Below, one piece after another: positions 26,038-33,378 of a DNA stretch of 64,000 bases; positions within the stretch are counted from its first letter, which is position 1; every line of letters begins with the position of its first letter. The notes below the pieces were generated by a model. It was not told the origin of the DNA, did no database searches, and was given only the letters and a program-made list of their open reading frames with translations. Source of the stretch: Firmicutes bacterium HGW-Firmicutes-8 (GTDB lineage: Bacteria > Bacillota > Thermincolia > Thermincolales > UBA2595); contig PGZN01000001.1 of assembly GCA_002840165.1 (NCBI GenBank), positions 1-64,000 of the forward strand. The letters run 5' to 3'. The position numbers were made by a program, and so were the translations under genes.

Positions 26038-26724
26038 TTACTCATGTTTTTTTTGGTACCGGAAATAACCGAGTAAGGTCACCCCGACGAATCCTGTAAC
26101 CACCCATCCCAACAACATGGGCGAAGAAACCTCGATAGGACTCGATTGCATGGTCATGCCCTGGACAAAATTTGGAATGATAAGAGAAAAGGCCAGGGTA
26201 AGCGCTCCCATGAAGAATAACAGTTGATTGAAAACGGTTACGGGCCGGAATTTGGTAAGCTTAATAAGTACTCTGATTCCCAGCGCAACCCCCATGACCA
26301 TTAGAGCAAAAACAACAGCCGTACCGGCGCCCACAATTGATATACCCACACCAGCTATTGGAGCCATCATAATCACCGAAAAAGCCAGGGCAACCAGACA
26401 AAAAGGACACGGCAGAAAACCAAGCCACGCCAGTTTTCCCTTGTTCCTTTCTTCTCCCCAACCGACCGGATCAGATTCCTGAAGCCCTAAGTAAATTAGT
26501 AATATGGCTGCCAATATAGCTCCTACAAAGGTATAGCGGTCAAGAAAATGTACCAGTATTTTCTGGTGTTTGGCAAAGGTTTTTGCCAAAATGAACAATG
26601 CTAACCCGAATATTGAGGAAACCAGGACAACCGCCTTACGGCTCAGCCATGATGTTCCCAAAATAAGTCCGGTTTTTATACTTAAAATTAAGATTGCAGC
26701 CAGGAAACCTGATCTTAACAGCAA
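26038..26724 (-). CDS. DUF2162 family membrane protein (putative transporter)
   Basis: About 228 residues with seven membrane segments. The start is taken as TTG at 26724 because GGGAGGAGGG lies 8 bases upstream and family members begin this way; the frame is open to an ATG at 26766. The family-like N-terminus LILSIKTGLILGTSWLSRKAV and the Cys-containing PCPFCLVALAFS loop (about residue 121) are visible. The last segment region reads MLLGWVVTGFVGVTLLGYF. It is first in the operon DUF2162-exbB-DUF2149-cobN and lies behind a leader of about 650 bases. The function is unproven; a role in metal or tetrapyrrole transport is inferred from neighbours. Confidence 0.85.
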   Translation of the reverse strand: MLLRSGFLAAILILSIKTGLILGTSWLSRKAVVLVSSIFGLALFILAKTFAKHQKILVHFLDRYTFVGAILAAILLIYLGLQESDPVGWGEERNKGKLAWLGFLPCPFCLVALAFSVIMMAPIAGVGISIVGAGTAVVFALMVMGVALGIRVLIKLTKFRPVTVFNQLLFFMGALTLAFSLIIPNFVQGMTMQSSPIEVSSPMLLGWVVTGFVGVTLLGYFRYQKKHE

Positions 26725-26798
26725 GAAATCATCCCTCCTCCCATTTAAATAAGAATACCCTGGCATTGTAAACCAGGGAGCAAAATAAATAATGTTAA

Positions 26799-26971
26799 CC
26801 TACTCTAACACCTCCCCAATACAAAATAACGAGGTTTATTAGAATAGGCTGTTGGTTAAACAGCATCATATATGAATATAAGTTCTTCACCTTAATTTAT
26901 ATTCATTCCGCTGTTTTAGCCAAAATTCTATCGAATTTAAGTTTTACCCCTCAGGGTAAAACACCTATTCC
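26799..26971 (-). ncRNA. Unassigned structured RNA, candidate riboswitch (copy 2, DUF2162 leader)
   Basis: Minus strand. P1 GGAATAGG/CCTATTCT; P2 GTTTTACCC/GGGTAAAAC; conserved TTAAAT and GAATGAA; P3 ATATAA/TTATAT; conserved ATGAT; P4 GCTGTT/AACAGC. Downstream GGGGAGGTGTTAGAGTAGG (26799-26817) can pair with CCTATTCTAA, the 3' strand of P1. This is the promoter-distal of two copies in tandem. Confidence 0.65.
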
Positions 26972-26991
26972 GAAATATTTAATTTTACAAC

Positions 26992-27049
26992 AAAAAAAGC
27001 CTTATCTAATCACCTCCAAAATTATTCAAACCAGGTGTATTAGACAGGC
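26992..27049 (-). terminator. Terminator hairpin that uses the P1 strand of RNA copy 3
   Basis: GCCTGTCTAATACACCT and AGGTGATTAGATAAGGC form a long stem (CTAAT/ATTAG, CACCT/AGGTG and GCCT/AGGC pairs) followed by seven T residues on the minus strand. Its 5' arm contains the 3' strand of P1 of the RNA at 27042-27177, so the two folds exclude each other. Confidence 0.7.
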
Positions 27050-27177
27050 CGACCCGCTGATTTTTCGGATCATTATGGACTCAAGTTAAATTCCTCTTTT
27101 GAGTTCATTCTCCGTCACAGCAAAATATTTTATGAATTCCATTTAAGTTTTACCCCTCAGGGTAAAACACCTATTCC
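27042..27177 (-). ncRNA. Unassigned structured RNA, candidate riboswitch (copy 3, DUF2162 leader)
   Basis: Minus strand. The P1 5' strand GGAATAGG is intact and its partner CCTGTCT is slightly altered. P2 is GTTTTACCC/GGGTAAAAC, then TTAAAT and GAGAATGAA. P3 is ACTCAA/TTGAGT, ATGAT follows, and P4 is GATCCG/CGGGTC. P3 and P4 differ in sequence from copies 1 and 2 yet still pair, direct covariation evidence. It lies between the cobalamin riboswitch and copy 2. Confidence 0.65.
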
Positions 27178-27204
27178 ACAAATATTCAGTTTTTAACACA
27201 ACAT

Positions 27205-27230
27205 GCCCTCCGCACAATTATGCGGAGGGC
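27205..27230 (-). promoter_or_regulatory. Stem-loop downstream of the cobalamin riboswitch (DUF2162 leader)
   Basis: GCCCTCCGC and GCGGAGGGC pair around ATAATTGT. Compared with the stem at 16884-16909, a T-A pair has become C-G at matching positions (CTCTGC to CTCCGC with GCAGAG to GCGGAG), so the pairing is conserved. Confidence 0.6.
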
Positions 27231-27239
27231 AAAAAAAGC

Positions 27240-27448
27240 CAAAAGCTCTCTTCCTCCCCATCCATCGTGGGTAACAGCGGTGAGTTCAAGCAAGCAGGTC
27301 TCCTGGCTTAAGATCATCGCCTGTTCTGCGCCTTCCCGGGTTTCCCCAGTGGCATCATGCAGACAGGCTCCCTCTTACAGTGGCGGGACCGCGCCGGATT
27401 TAAACCGGCTTCCCTTTTCAATCCTGTTAAACAGGATCACTTGCTCCA
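27240..27448 (-). promoter_or_regulatory. Cobalamin riboswitch upstream of the DUF2162-ExbB-DUF2149-CobN operon
   Basis: Minus-strand AAGGGAAGCCGGT, GCGGTCCCGCCACTGTAA, GATGCCACTGGGG, GGGAAGGCGCAG and AAGCCAGGAGACCTGC are all present. It places the secreted CobN operon under cobalamin control. Two unassigned RNAs follow it before the first gene. Confidence 0.95.
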
Positions 27449-27652
27449 GATTATTCTTTTAAAAATATTGTAACATGAATTTGTTTTCATTGTCCAGAAT
27501 ATTTTGGTTTTGGATGCTGTCAAGATTATTTTTTTATATTTCTTCCCGCTTCCGCAGGGGCAGGGGTCATTGCGGCCGACGTTCACCTCGGTCTGACAGC
27601 CTGCCTTTTGGGTCATTAGCTGGCGTTTTAGACATCTGCCGATTTCTTTCAT
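27437..27652 (-). pseudogene. SEC-C motif fragment with lost metal-binding cysteines
   Basis: A 71-codon frame reads TEVNVGRNDPCPCGSGKKYKK, the SEC-C zinc motif found at the end of SecA and other proteins. The expected following Cys-Cys (or Cys-His) is replaced by Ile-Ile, so the zinc site cannot form as usual. The rest of the frame runs into the riboswitch region. It is probably a decayed small SEC-C protein gene. Confidence 0.5.
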
Positions 27653-27781
27653 CTCCTGATACCGTTTTTAAACAAATAATCCGGGCCGTCAATGGACGCT
27701 TCTTACGGCTGTCAACCCTGTTTTTTCCCCATGCATTTAGTTTAGCATAATTGCAACAACGTTTTCAACCTTCTCCAACTT

Positions 27782-27919
27782 CTACTTGAGCCGTAAACCT
27801 TTACAATGACCTGCAGGGCTCCATTGATGCTCATAAACTGGAGCTTCAAGAGCTGCCAGAAAATAGGCGACCAAAACCGGATCAGCCACCTGCAGCAACA
27901 TATTGCCGATGTGGAACAA
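27782..27919 (-). CDS. Small hypothetical protein after the FmdE gene
   Basis: A 45-codon frame starting with TTG at 27919, with AAGGAGAG exactly 7 bases upstream, reads FHIGNMLLQVADPVLVAYFL and then AALEAPVYEHQWSPAGHCKG. It begins 21 bases after the FmdE stop codon. I do not recognise a family; the strong ribosome site argues that it is translated. Confidence 0.45.
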   Translation of the reverse strand: MFHIGNMLLQVADPVLVAYFLAALEAPVYEHQWSPAGHCKGLRLK

Positions 27920-27939
27920 ATGCTGTCTCTCCTTAGTTT

Positions 27940-28551
27940 TTACCACCCTCTGGTATATTCTTCTCCGGCACAAGCTAAACAAACCAGTTTGCCGTTTTTC
28001 ACCCGCATGCGCGGTTCCATGGCGCCCTCGCCGCACTCCTGGCAAATCACGGTATCAAAGAGGCGTGCCTTTTTCGGAAATTCCAAACTGATTTTTTCCA
28101 CCCAACAAAATTCTTCATCAGGTAAATCCATTATCTTTTGGCAATATTCAAGGTGTTTCTGCTGAAAGCGGTCCTCTTCTTCCGGAGCCGCTTCGCCATT
28201 CTTCAGTTTATCCTGAAGCTCCTTATATTCCTGATCCTTGGTTACAGTCCCCGGTTTAACAGCAACTCTCACAGCTTCTCCGGTTTTACGATTACCAAAG
28301 GTATATACCTGCTTGCCATAATCCAGGTAAACCAAATTGCCTTTGCCGATGGTGCACCCGGTCAAGACCTGGATAGCATCAATGCCGCAGGCGTCATTCT
28401 CCACAATGGCCACTAGTTCTTCGTCCCGGGCCCTAGTAACTCCAAGTTCCTTAAGAGCCAATAACGCTACCTTAAAACCTTTTACCAACCCGGGACATGC
28501 ATGCCCGTGAAATTCCACACATTTCTCCCACGGGGTTAATTCTCTGCACAT
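27940..28551 (-). CDS. FmdE-family protein with C-terminal zinc ribbon
   Basis: 203 residues. The FmdE domain shows CVEFHGHACPGLVKGFKVAL at the N-terminus, VENDACGIDAIQVLTGCTIG and NRKTGEAVRV. A C-terminal ribbon has two CxxC pairs (VICQECGEGA and LVCLACAGEE). The family takes its name from an extra gene of molybdenum formylmethanofuran dehydrogenase operons, but its function is not established and it is common in bacteria lacking that enzyme. The conserved Cys and His may hold a metal. It lies downstream of a nickel/peptide importer and a shorter paralogue. Confidence 0.9.
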   Translation of the reverse strand: MCRELTPWEKCVEFHGHACPGLVKGFKVALLALKELGVTRARDEELVAIVENDACGIDAIQVLTGCTIGKGNLVYLDYGKQVYTFGNRKTGEAVRVAVKPGTVTKDQEYKELQDKLKNGEAAPEEEDRFQQKHLEYCQKIMDLPDEEFCWVEKISLEFPKKARLFDTVICQECGEGAMEPRMRVKNGKLVCLACAGEEYTRGW

Positions 28552-28668
28552 TTATACCGTCTCCTTTCATTTTATGAACTTTAATTAATTCCCATTATGA
28601 TTTTACCCGGTTACCAATAGTGTCACAACTATTCTTCATGGCCATATATAAAAAAGTCGGCAGTATCA

Positions 28669-29046
28669 TTAATTATACCATTTACTGTTTTGTTTCAATA
28701 ATCCCCCGTTCAAGTCAATGATTAAACCTTGGCCGGTTAGCGGCTGCAAAGATCTCCGGGCAAAAAAGTATACATGCTTCCCCGTATCTTCAATGAAGAA
28801 ACTCTGCTTGCCAATGGTGCAACCAGTAAGATACTGGATGGCATCCACGGCGCTGGAAGAATTGGCTGCTCCGGCAACATATTCTAAAGAGTTTTCTCTG
28901 GTGATACCTAGCTCTGTCATGGCAATCTTACTGACCCTGTAACCAATGGCCAATTCCGGGCATAAATGTCCGTGGTAATGAACCAGACCCATGAGTTCAT
29001 GAGATACAATAACGGTACCAATCCTCAGGGACTCCGCTTCAAACAT
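28669..29046 (-). CDS. Short FmdE-family protein without zinc ribbon
   Basis: About 125 residues from the ATG at 29046 (GGGGTGAT upstream); the frame is open to 29070. It has LVHYHGHLCPELAIGYRVSK and SSAVDAIQYLTGCTIGKQSF, matching the FmdE core of the gene at 27940. The acidic NDACG of that paralogue is NSSS here and the C-terminal ribbon is absent. The two FmdE genes are separated by 117 bases without a terminator of note. It may be a divergent subunit or a chaperone for the same metal. Confidence 0.87.
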   Translation of the reverse strand: MFEAESLRIGTVIVSHELMGLVHYHGHLCPELAIGYRVSKIAMTELGITRENSLEYVAGAANSSSAVDAIQYLTGCTIGKQSFFIEDTGKHVYFFARRSLQPLTGQGLIIDLNGGLLKQNSKWYN

Positions 29047-29078
29047 ATTAATCACCCCATGTTTTTTCATTAAAAATT

Positions 29079-29116
29079 AAACCATGAAGCCGCTTTTACA
29101 GCAAACCTTCATGGTT
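29079..29116 (-). terminator. Inverted repeat with AACCATGAAGGTT after the ABC operon
   Basis: On the minus strand AACCATGAAG and CTTCATGGTT pair across 17 bases and are followed by TTAATTTTTAA, so it can terminate the importer operon before the short FmdE gene. It contains the recurring AACCATGAAGGTT dyad. Confidence 0.55.
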
Positions 29117-29156
29117 CGTTTGTTGTTTATTTCTACATAAATTAAACAATTCCTGC

Positions 29157-30170
29157 TCAAAGTTTAAATTTTTGGCGGACAAAATGACAGGCTGCCCGGT
29201 GGTCCGGGCCAATTGCTTGCAATTCAGGCTCTGTTACCTTACAAATCTCCGCCGCCCGGGGGCACCGGGGGTGGAACCTGCACCCGGATGGCGGCTTAAC
29301 CGGGTTAGGCGGCTCCCCTCTTAAAATGGCCTGCTTCGAATCCCTCTTTCCCGGGTCCGGCAGGGGAACCGCCGCCAGAAGTGACTGTGTATAGGGATGG
29401 CCTGCCTCCTTTGTTAAGTCTTCAGCCCTGATAACCTCAACAATCCTGCCTGAATACATCACAGCCACCCGGTCGCTGATATACTTGACCGCAGCAAGGT
29501 CATGGGAAATAAAGAGATAAGAAAGGCCGAACCCATCTTTGAGTTCCTTTAGGAGGTTCAATATCTGGGCCTGGATGGATACGTCCAGACTGGCAATTGA
29601 TTCGTCACAGATAATCAGTTTCGGTCTTAAAGCAAGCGCCCTGGCAATCCCGATCCGCTGGCGCTGACCGCCGCTGAACTCGTGAGGGTAACGCTGCAGG
29701 TGCTCCGGATTCAAACCGACAATTTGCAAGAGCTCCCGCACGTTCCTGCGGCGTTCCTTCCTGGTATCTTTACAATAATTGGCCAAAGGTTCACCGATTA
29801 TTTGTTCGACGGTCATACGGGGGTTGAGGGAAGAATAGGCATCCTGAAAAATAATCTGCATATTTTTGCGAAGTTCCCTCAGTTTTCTTCCCTGCCATGC
29901 GGTTACATCCTCGCCTTCAAACAAAATACGTCCTGCCGTGGGTTCCTCAAGTTTCAATACCACACGAGTCAGAGTGCTTTTCCCGCAGCCGCTCTCCCCG
30001 ACCAGCCCCAGGGTTTCCCCTTCCTTGATAAAAAAGGACACCCCGTCAACAGCTCTAATGTTTTCCTGTGGAGAAGAGAGAGAACCGCCTCCTGCCGGAT
30101 AATATTTAACGAGATCGATAATCTCCAACATAGCGGGTTTACAGGTTTCAGTTTGTGCAGGCAAGTTCAC
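29157..30170 (-). CDS. Nickel/oligopeptide-type ABC transporter ATPase (DppF/NikE type)
   Basis: 337 residues. Walker A GESGCGKST, Q-loop FQDAYSSLNPRMTV, signature FSGGQRQR, Walker B LIICDESIASLD and switch His ISHDLA are in order. The C-terminal oligopeptide-type Cys motif follows (GCRFHPRCPRAAEIC). It is the second of two ATPases of the importer and overlaps the first by 23 bases. Substrate may be a nickel or cobalt chelate, inferred from neighbours. Confidence 0.92.
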   Translation of the reverse strand: MNLPAQTETCKPAMLEIIDLVKYYPAGGGSLSSPQENIRAVDGVSFFIKEGETLGLVGESGCGKSTLTRVVLKLEEPTAGRILFEGEDVTAWQGRKLRELRKNMQIIFQDAYSSLNPRMTVEQIIGEPLANYCKDTRKERRRNVRELLQIVGLNPEHLQRYPHEFSGGQRQRIGIARALALRPKLIICDESIASLDVSIQAQILNLLKELKDGFGLSYLFISHDLAAVKYISDRVAVMYSGRIVEVIRAEDLTKEAGHPYTQSLLAAVPLPDPGKRDSKQAILRGEPPNPVKPPSGCRFHPRCPRAAEICKVTEPELQAIGPDHRAACHFVRQKFKL

Positions 30171-31167
30171 GGTAAGATACCTCTTCTTCCTGAATTACGG
30201 TTGATAATGGGTAATTACAGGCCACCCGGTGAGCGGGGGTAATCGCTGTCAACAAGGGCTTTTTTGTGGAACATAATTTGCCTGCCCGGTCACAGCGGGG
30301 GAGGAAAGGACACTGTTCCTTTAGATTGAGCAAACTGGGCGGCTGTCCCTTCACCGGCTTCAGGGTCCCTTCATCCCGGTCCAGGCGCGGGATGGAATTG
30401 AGGAGAGCCCTGGTATAAGGATGCGCCGGGGTTTCAAAAACTGTTGTTATACTGCCGTATTCCATAATCGAGCCCGCGTACATTACCGCTACCTCATCGG
30501 CAAGTTGAGCAATTACCCCGAGGTCATGAGTAATCAAAAGTATACCTGTCCCAAACTCATCCTTGAGCCGCCTCATTTCGGCCAGGATCTGGGCCTGGAT
30601 GGTTACATCAAGGGCCGTTGTAGGCTCATCAGCAATCAAGACCTTCGGGTTTAAGGCCAGGGCAATAGCGATCATGGCCCTCTGCCGCATTCCCCCGCTT
30701 AACTGAAAAGGATACTGTCTCATAACTTTTTCGGGAGCCGGGAGTCCAACCTTGGCCAGCATTTCCACGGCCCTGTTCCAGGCCTCTTCCTTCGTAATAT
30801 CCATGTGGGCCAGGATGGTTTCAATAAACTGCCTGCCAATACTGCGCACAGGGTTAAATGAAGTCATCGGATCCTGAAAAATCATGGCCATTTCCTTACC
30901 CCTGACCCGGCGCATTTCTTCCTTTGGCAGTTGAAGCAAGTTTTTGCCGTTCAAATAGATTACTCCGCCGACAATTTTACCCGGTGTAGGAACAAGCCTT
31001 AGAATGGACAAGGATGTGATACTTTTGCCGCATCCACTCTCCCCGACAAGACCCAAAACCTGGCCTCTTTTCACTTGAAAACTAATACCGTTAACAGCTT
31101 TCACTATCCCCCGGGGTGTATAAAAATGGGTTGACAGGTTTTTTACCCGGAGTGCTGCTTCCTCCAT
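30148..31167 (-). CDS. Nickel/oligopeptide-type ABC transporter ATPase (DppD/NikD type)
   Basis: 339 residues. Walker A GESGCGKSI, Q-loop FQDPMTSFNPVRSI, signature LSGGMRQR, Walker B VLIADEPTTALD and switch His ITHDLG are present, with the C-terminal Cys motif CPFLPRCDRAGKLC that may bind an Fe-S cluster in this family. It pairs with the ATPase at 29157. It follows the GNAT gene in the operon. Confidence 0.92.
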   Translation of the reverse strand: MEEAALRVKNLSTHFYTPRGIVKAVNGISFQVKRGQVLGLVGESGCGKSITSLSILRLVPTPGKIVGGVIYLNGKNLLQLPKEEMRRVRGKEMAMIFQDPMTSFNPVRSIGRQFIETILAHMDITKEEAWNRAVEMLAKVGLPAPEKVMRQYPFQLSGGMRQRAMIAIALALNPKVLIADEPTTALDVTIQAQILAEMRRLKDEFGTGILLITHDLGVIAQLADEVAVMYAGSIMEYGSITTVFETPAHPYTRALLNSIPRLDRDEGTLKPVKGQPPSLLNLKEQCPFLPRCDRAGKLCSTKKPLLTAITPAHRVACNYPLSTVIQEEEVSYRELACTN

Positions 31168-31209
31168 GTTTTCACCATCTTTCCGCCATCTTGTATCTGC
31201 ACTTGTAAT

Positions 31210-31722
31210 TTAAAGATTCTTTTCCATATGCACAGTTTGACTTGGGCCACCTTCATCCAGTCTGGCCTTAAATCCCCGGGACTGCCAGAATTCAAAAGCG
31301 CCTGGTAAATACATATGAGTGTGAAGATACATTAGCTTATATCCAGACCTTTTACAGAATTGTTCAGCCTCTTTCAACAGCAAAGAACCAATGCCGGTTC
31401 TCCGGTATCTCTTATCAACAAAACATTTGGCCAACTCTGCCGTCGCTTTTAAATCATAAAAACCCTTTAGCACCTGAATTCGTCCGTCATACCGGCGCAC
31501 TGCCAGGCTTCCGACAATTTTATCATTTTCAGCAAAAGCGACCAAAAAGGCATTGCCTTGATTTTTGATATAGACCTCTTCAAAATTAAGCAGGTCATAG
31601 TCCCAAGCAGGGTTACTTCCTCTGCCATAAGCCTCTTCAATCATTCTAAAGGCAAATTCCGTGGCAGGCTTAATATCACTGTCTCCCGCGCTCCTTATAA
31701 AAATCCCTGTACATGTTGACAT
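31210..31722 (-). CDS. GNAT-family N-acetyltransferase
   Basis: 170 residues with the acetyl-CoA loop RRTGIGSLLLKEAEQFCKRSG and the C-terminal strand FWQSRGFKARLDEGG, both typical of GNAT enzymes. The substrate is unknown. Its position inside a metal-importer operon suggests modification of a small ligand or detoxification of one, which is inference only. Ribosome site AAAGGAGGGG. Confidence 0.88.
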   Translation of the reverse strand: MSTCTGIFIRSAGDSDIKPATEFAFRMIEEAYGRGSNPAWDYDLLNFEEVYIKNQGNAFLVAFAENDKIVGSLAVRRYDGRIQVLKGFYDLKATAELAKCFVDKRYRRTGIGSLLLKEAEQFCKRSGYKLMYLHTHMYLPGAFEFWQSRGFKARLDEGGPSQTVHMEKNL

Positions 31723-31794
31723 GTAACCCCTCCTTTATCCTCCATATACTGCCGGATTGATTTCAGCCCGCTCGGGAAATCCTGTATGCTTTAA

Positions 31795-33360
31795 TTAAGG
31801 TATGACAGTCACGTCTGAATTCAACATATAAAACTCTGATGGTGATAACACAATACCGTTGACCTTATTGCTGACGGCCATGTTGGTCTTGGGATAAACG
31901 AGGAATGCAAAAGCCGCGTCATTCAGAACAGCTTGTTGAGCCTCTCTGGCAATAGAGTTTCGTTCCCCGGTATCAAAAGCAGTTTTAAGTTTATCTGCCA
32001 GAGCATCAAGATTGGAACTGCTGTATTTTCCGAAGTTTGAACTCGCCCCTGTCCTGAACATGGTTTCCAGAAGATACTGCGGATCGCCGGCGGGAGCAGT
32101 ATTCAAGCTGTAAATACTGGCGTCAAAGTCTCCTTTCAGGGCCTCGCTGATATTTTCCATATTGGCAATATTAATCTTGATGCCAATCTCCTTTAGTTCT
32201 GCCTGGATAGTTTCCAGTAGAACCGGCAGTTCCGGTCGCTTTTTATAGCAAAGAACAGTAAACTCCAATTTCTTCCCGTTTTTCTGGCGTATATTATCAG
32301 GTCCGGGTTTCCACCCGGCATCATCAAAAAGCTTCCCGGCCTCCTCAGGCTGATAAGTATATCCCTTCAGTTCATTACCTCCAAAAGGCAGTACCAACGG
32401 GAAAGGCCCAACTGCTGGGATACCGCTCCCTTTCATCACTTTACTGCCCAGGTCCTCCCTGTTAATGGCCATATTAATAGCCTTTCTTACGTTAATATCA
32501 TCAAGACCCGGTTTCTTTACATTAAAAATAAGCATATGTGTACGAACAGAGGATTCTGACATTACTTGAAAAGCCCCTGTTTTAGTAATAGCTTCCATGC
32601 TTTCTGCAGGAATGTTGTCCGCAACCTGGATTTCTCCTGCCTGTAATGCCATCATCCGGGTATTGCTGTCAGCAATGAATTTGAAGGCAACCTCATCCAA
32701 CTTTGCTTTGTCTTCCCAATAACTGTCATTTCTTTCGACCACTACCTGGACATCTTTAACATATTCCTTTACTTTAAATGGCCCTGTCAGTACCGGTTTC
32801 ATAGTAAACTCTTCACCCATGGTATTTGCTGCGGCTACATCCACTATTACCGCGTAAGGATCAGCTAAAGCAGATATAAATGACGGATTCGGACGTTTGT
32901 TCTTTATCGTTATTTCATTGCCGTTTGCCTCTATTAAAGCAATATCAAGCAACTGAGGCGCTCTTTCATTTATTTGGAGAGTACGTTCCAGAGAAGCCTT
33001 GACCGCTTCACCGGTAACCTTTGTACCGTTATGAAACATGACATTATCCCTGACCTTTATTTTCCAGGTTATATCATCCACTTTTGTCCACGATTCAGCA
33101 AGCCATGGTTCAAAATTCATATCCCTTCCCAATTTTACCAAAGTTTCGCCCATGCCGAATTTTACAACATGCCAGCCATTCCATCCTTTTGCAGGATCCA
33201 GGTTATCGGGCGCGAATGCCATACCGACAGTTAATATTTTGTGTTCATTCTGTCCACTGTTCCCGGCTTTTTCGGAACTCTTTCCACCACAGCCGCTTAC
33301 CATTACCAGTAATAGCAGCGCAATTGTTATAATTGTGATTAAACCTTTTCTCAATTTCAT
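31795..33360 (-). CDS. ABC transporter substrate-binding lipoprotein, nickel/peptide type (family 5)
   Basis: 521 residues with a lipoprotein signal (hydrophobic run, then VSGCGG; Cys about 24). The family-5 core motifs are TVGMAFAPDNLDPAKGWNG, DITWKIKVRDNVMFHNGTKV and FKFIADSNTRMMALQAGEI. NikA-like and DppA-like proteins share this fold. It captures the substrate outside the membrane for the permeases at 35998-37838. It differs from the fragment at 19353, which reads KWHDGQKF at the equivalent place. Confidence 0.92.
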   Translation of the reverse strand: MKLRKGLITIITIALLLLVMVSGCGGKSSEKAGNSGQNEHKILTVGMAFAPDNLDPAKGWNGWHVVKFGMGETLVKLGRDMNFEPWLAESWTKVDDITWKIKVRDNVMFHNGTKVTGEAVKASLERTLQINERAPQLLDIALIEANGNEITIKNKRPNPSFISALADPYAVIVDVAAANTMGEEFTMKPVLTGPFKVKEYVKDVQVVVERNDSYWEDKAKLDEVAFKFIADSNTRMMALQAGEIQVADNIPAESMEAITKTGAFQVMSESSVRTHMLIFNVKKPGLDDINVRKAINMAINREDLGSKVMKGSGIPAVGPFPLVLPFGGNELKGYTYQPEEAGKLFDDAGWKPGPDNIRQKNGKKLEFTVLCYKKRPELPVLLETIQAELKEIGIKINIANMENISEALKGDFDASIYSLNTAPAGDPQYLLETMFRTGASSNFGKYSSSNLDALADKLKTAFDTGERNSIAREAQQAVLNDAAFAFLVYPKTNMAVSNKVNGIVLSPSEFYMLNSDVTVIP

Positions 33361-33378
33361 GTCTGTCCCTCTCCTTTT

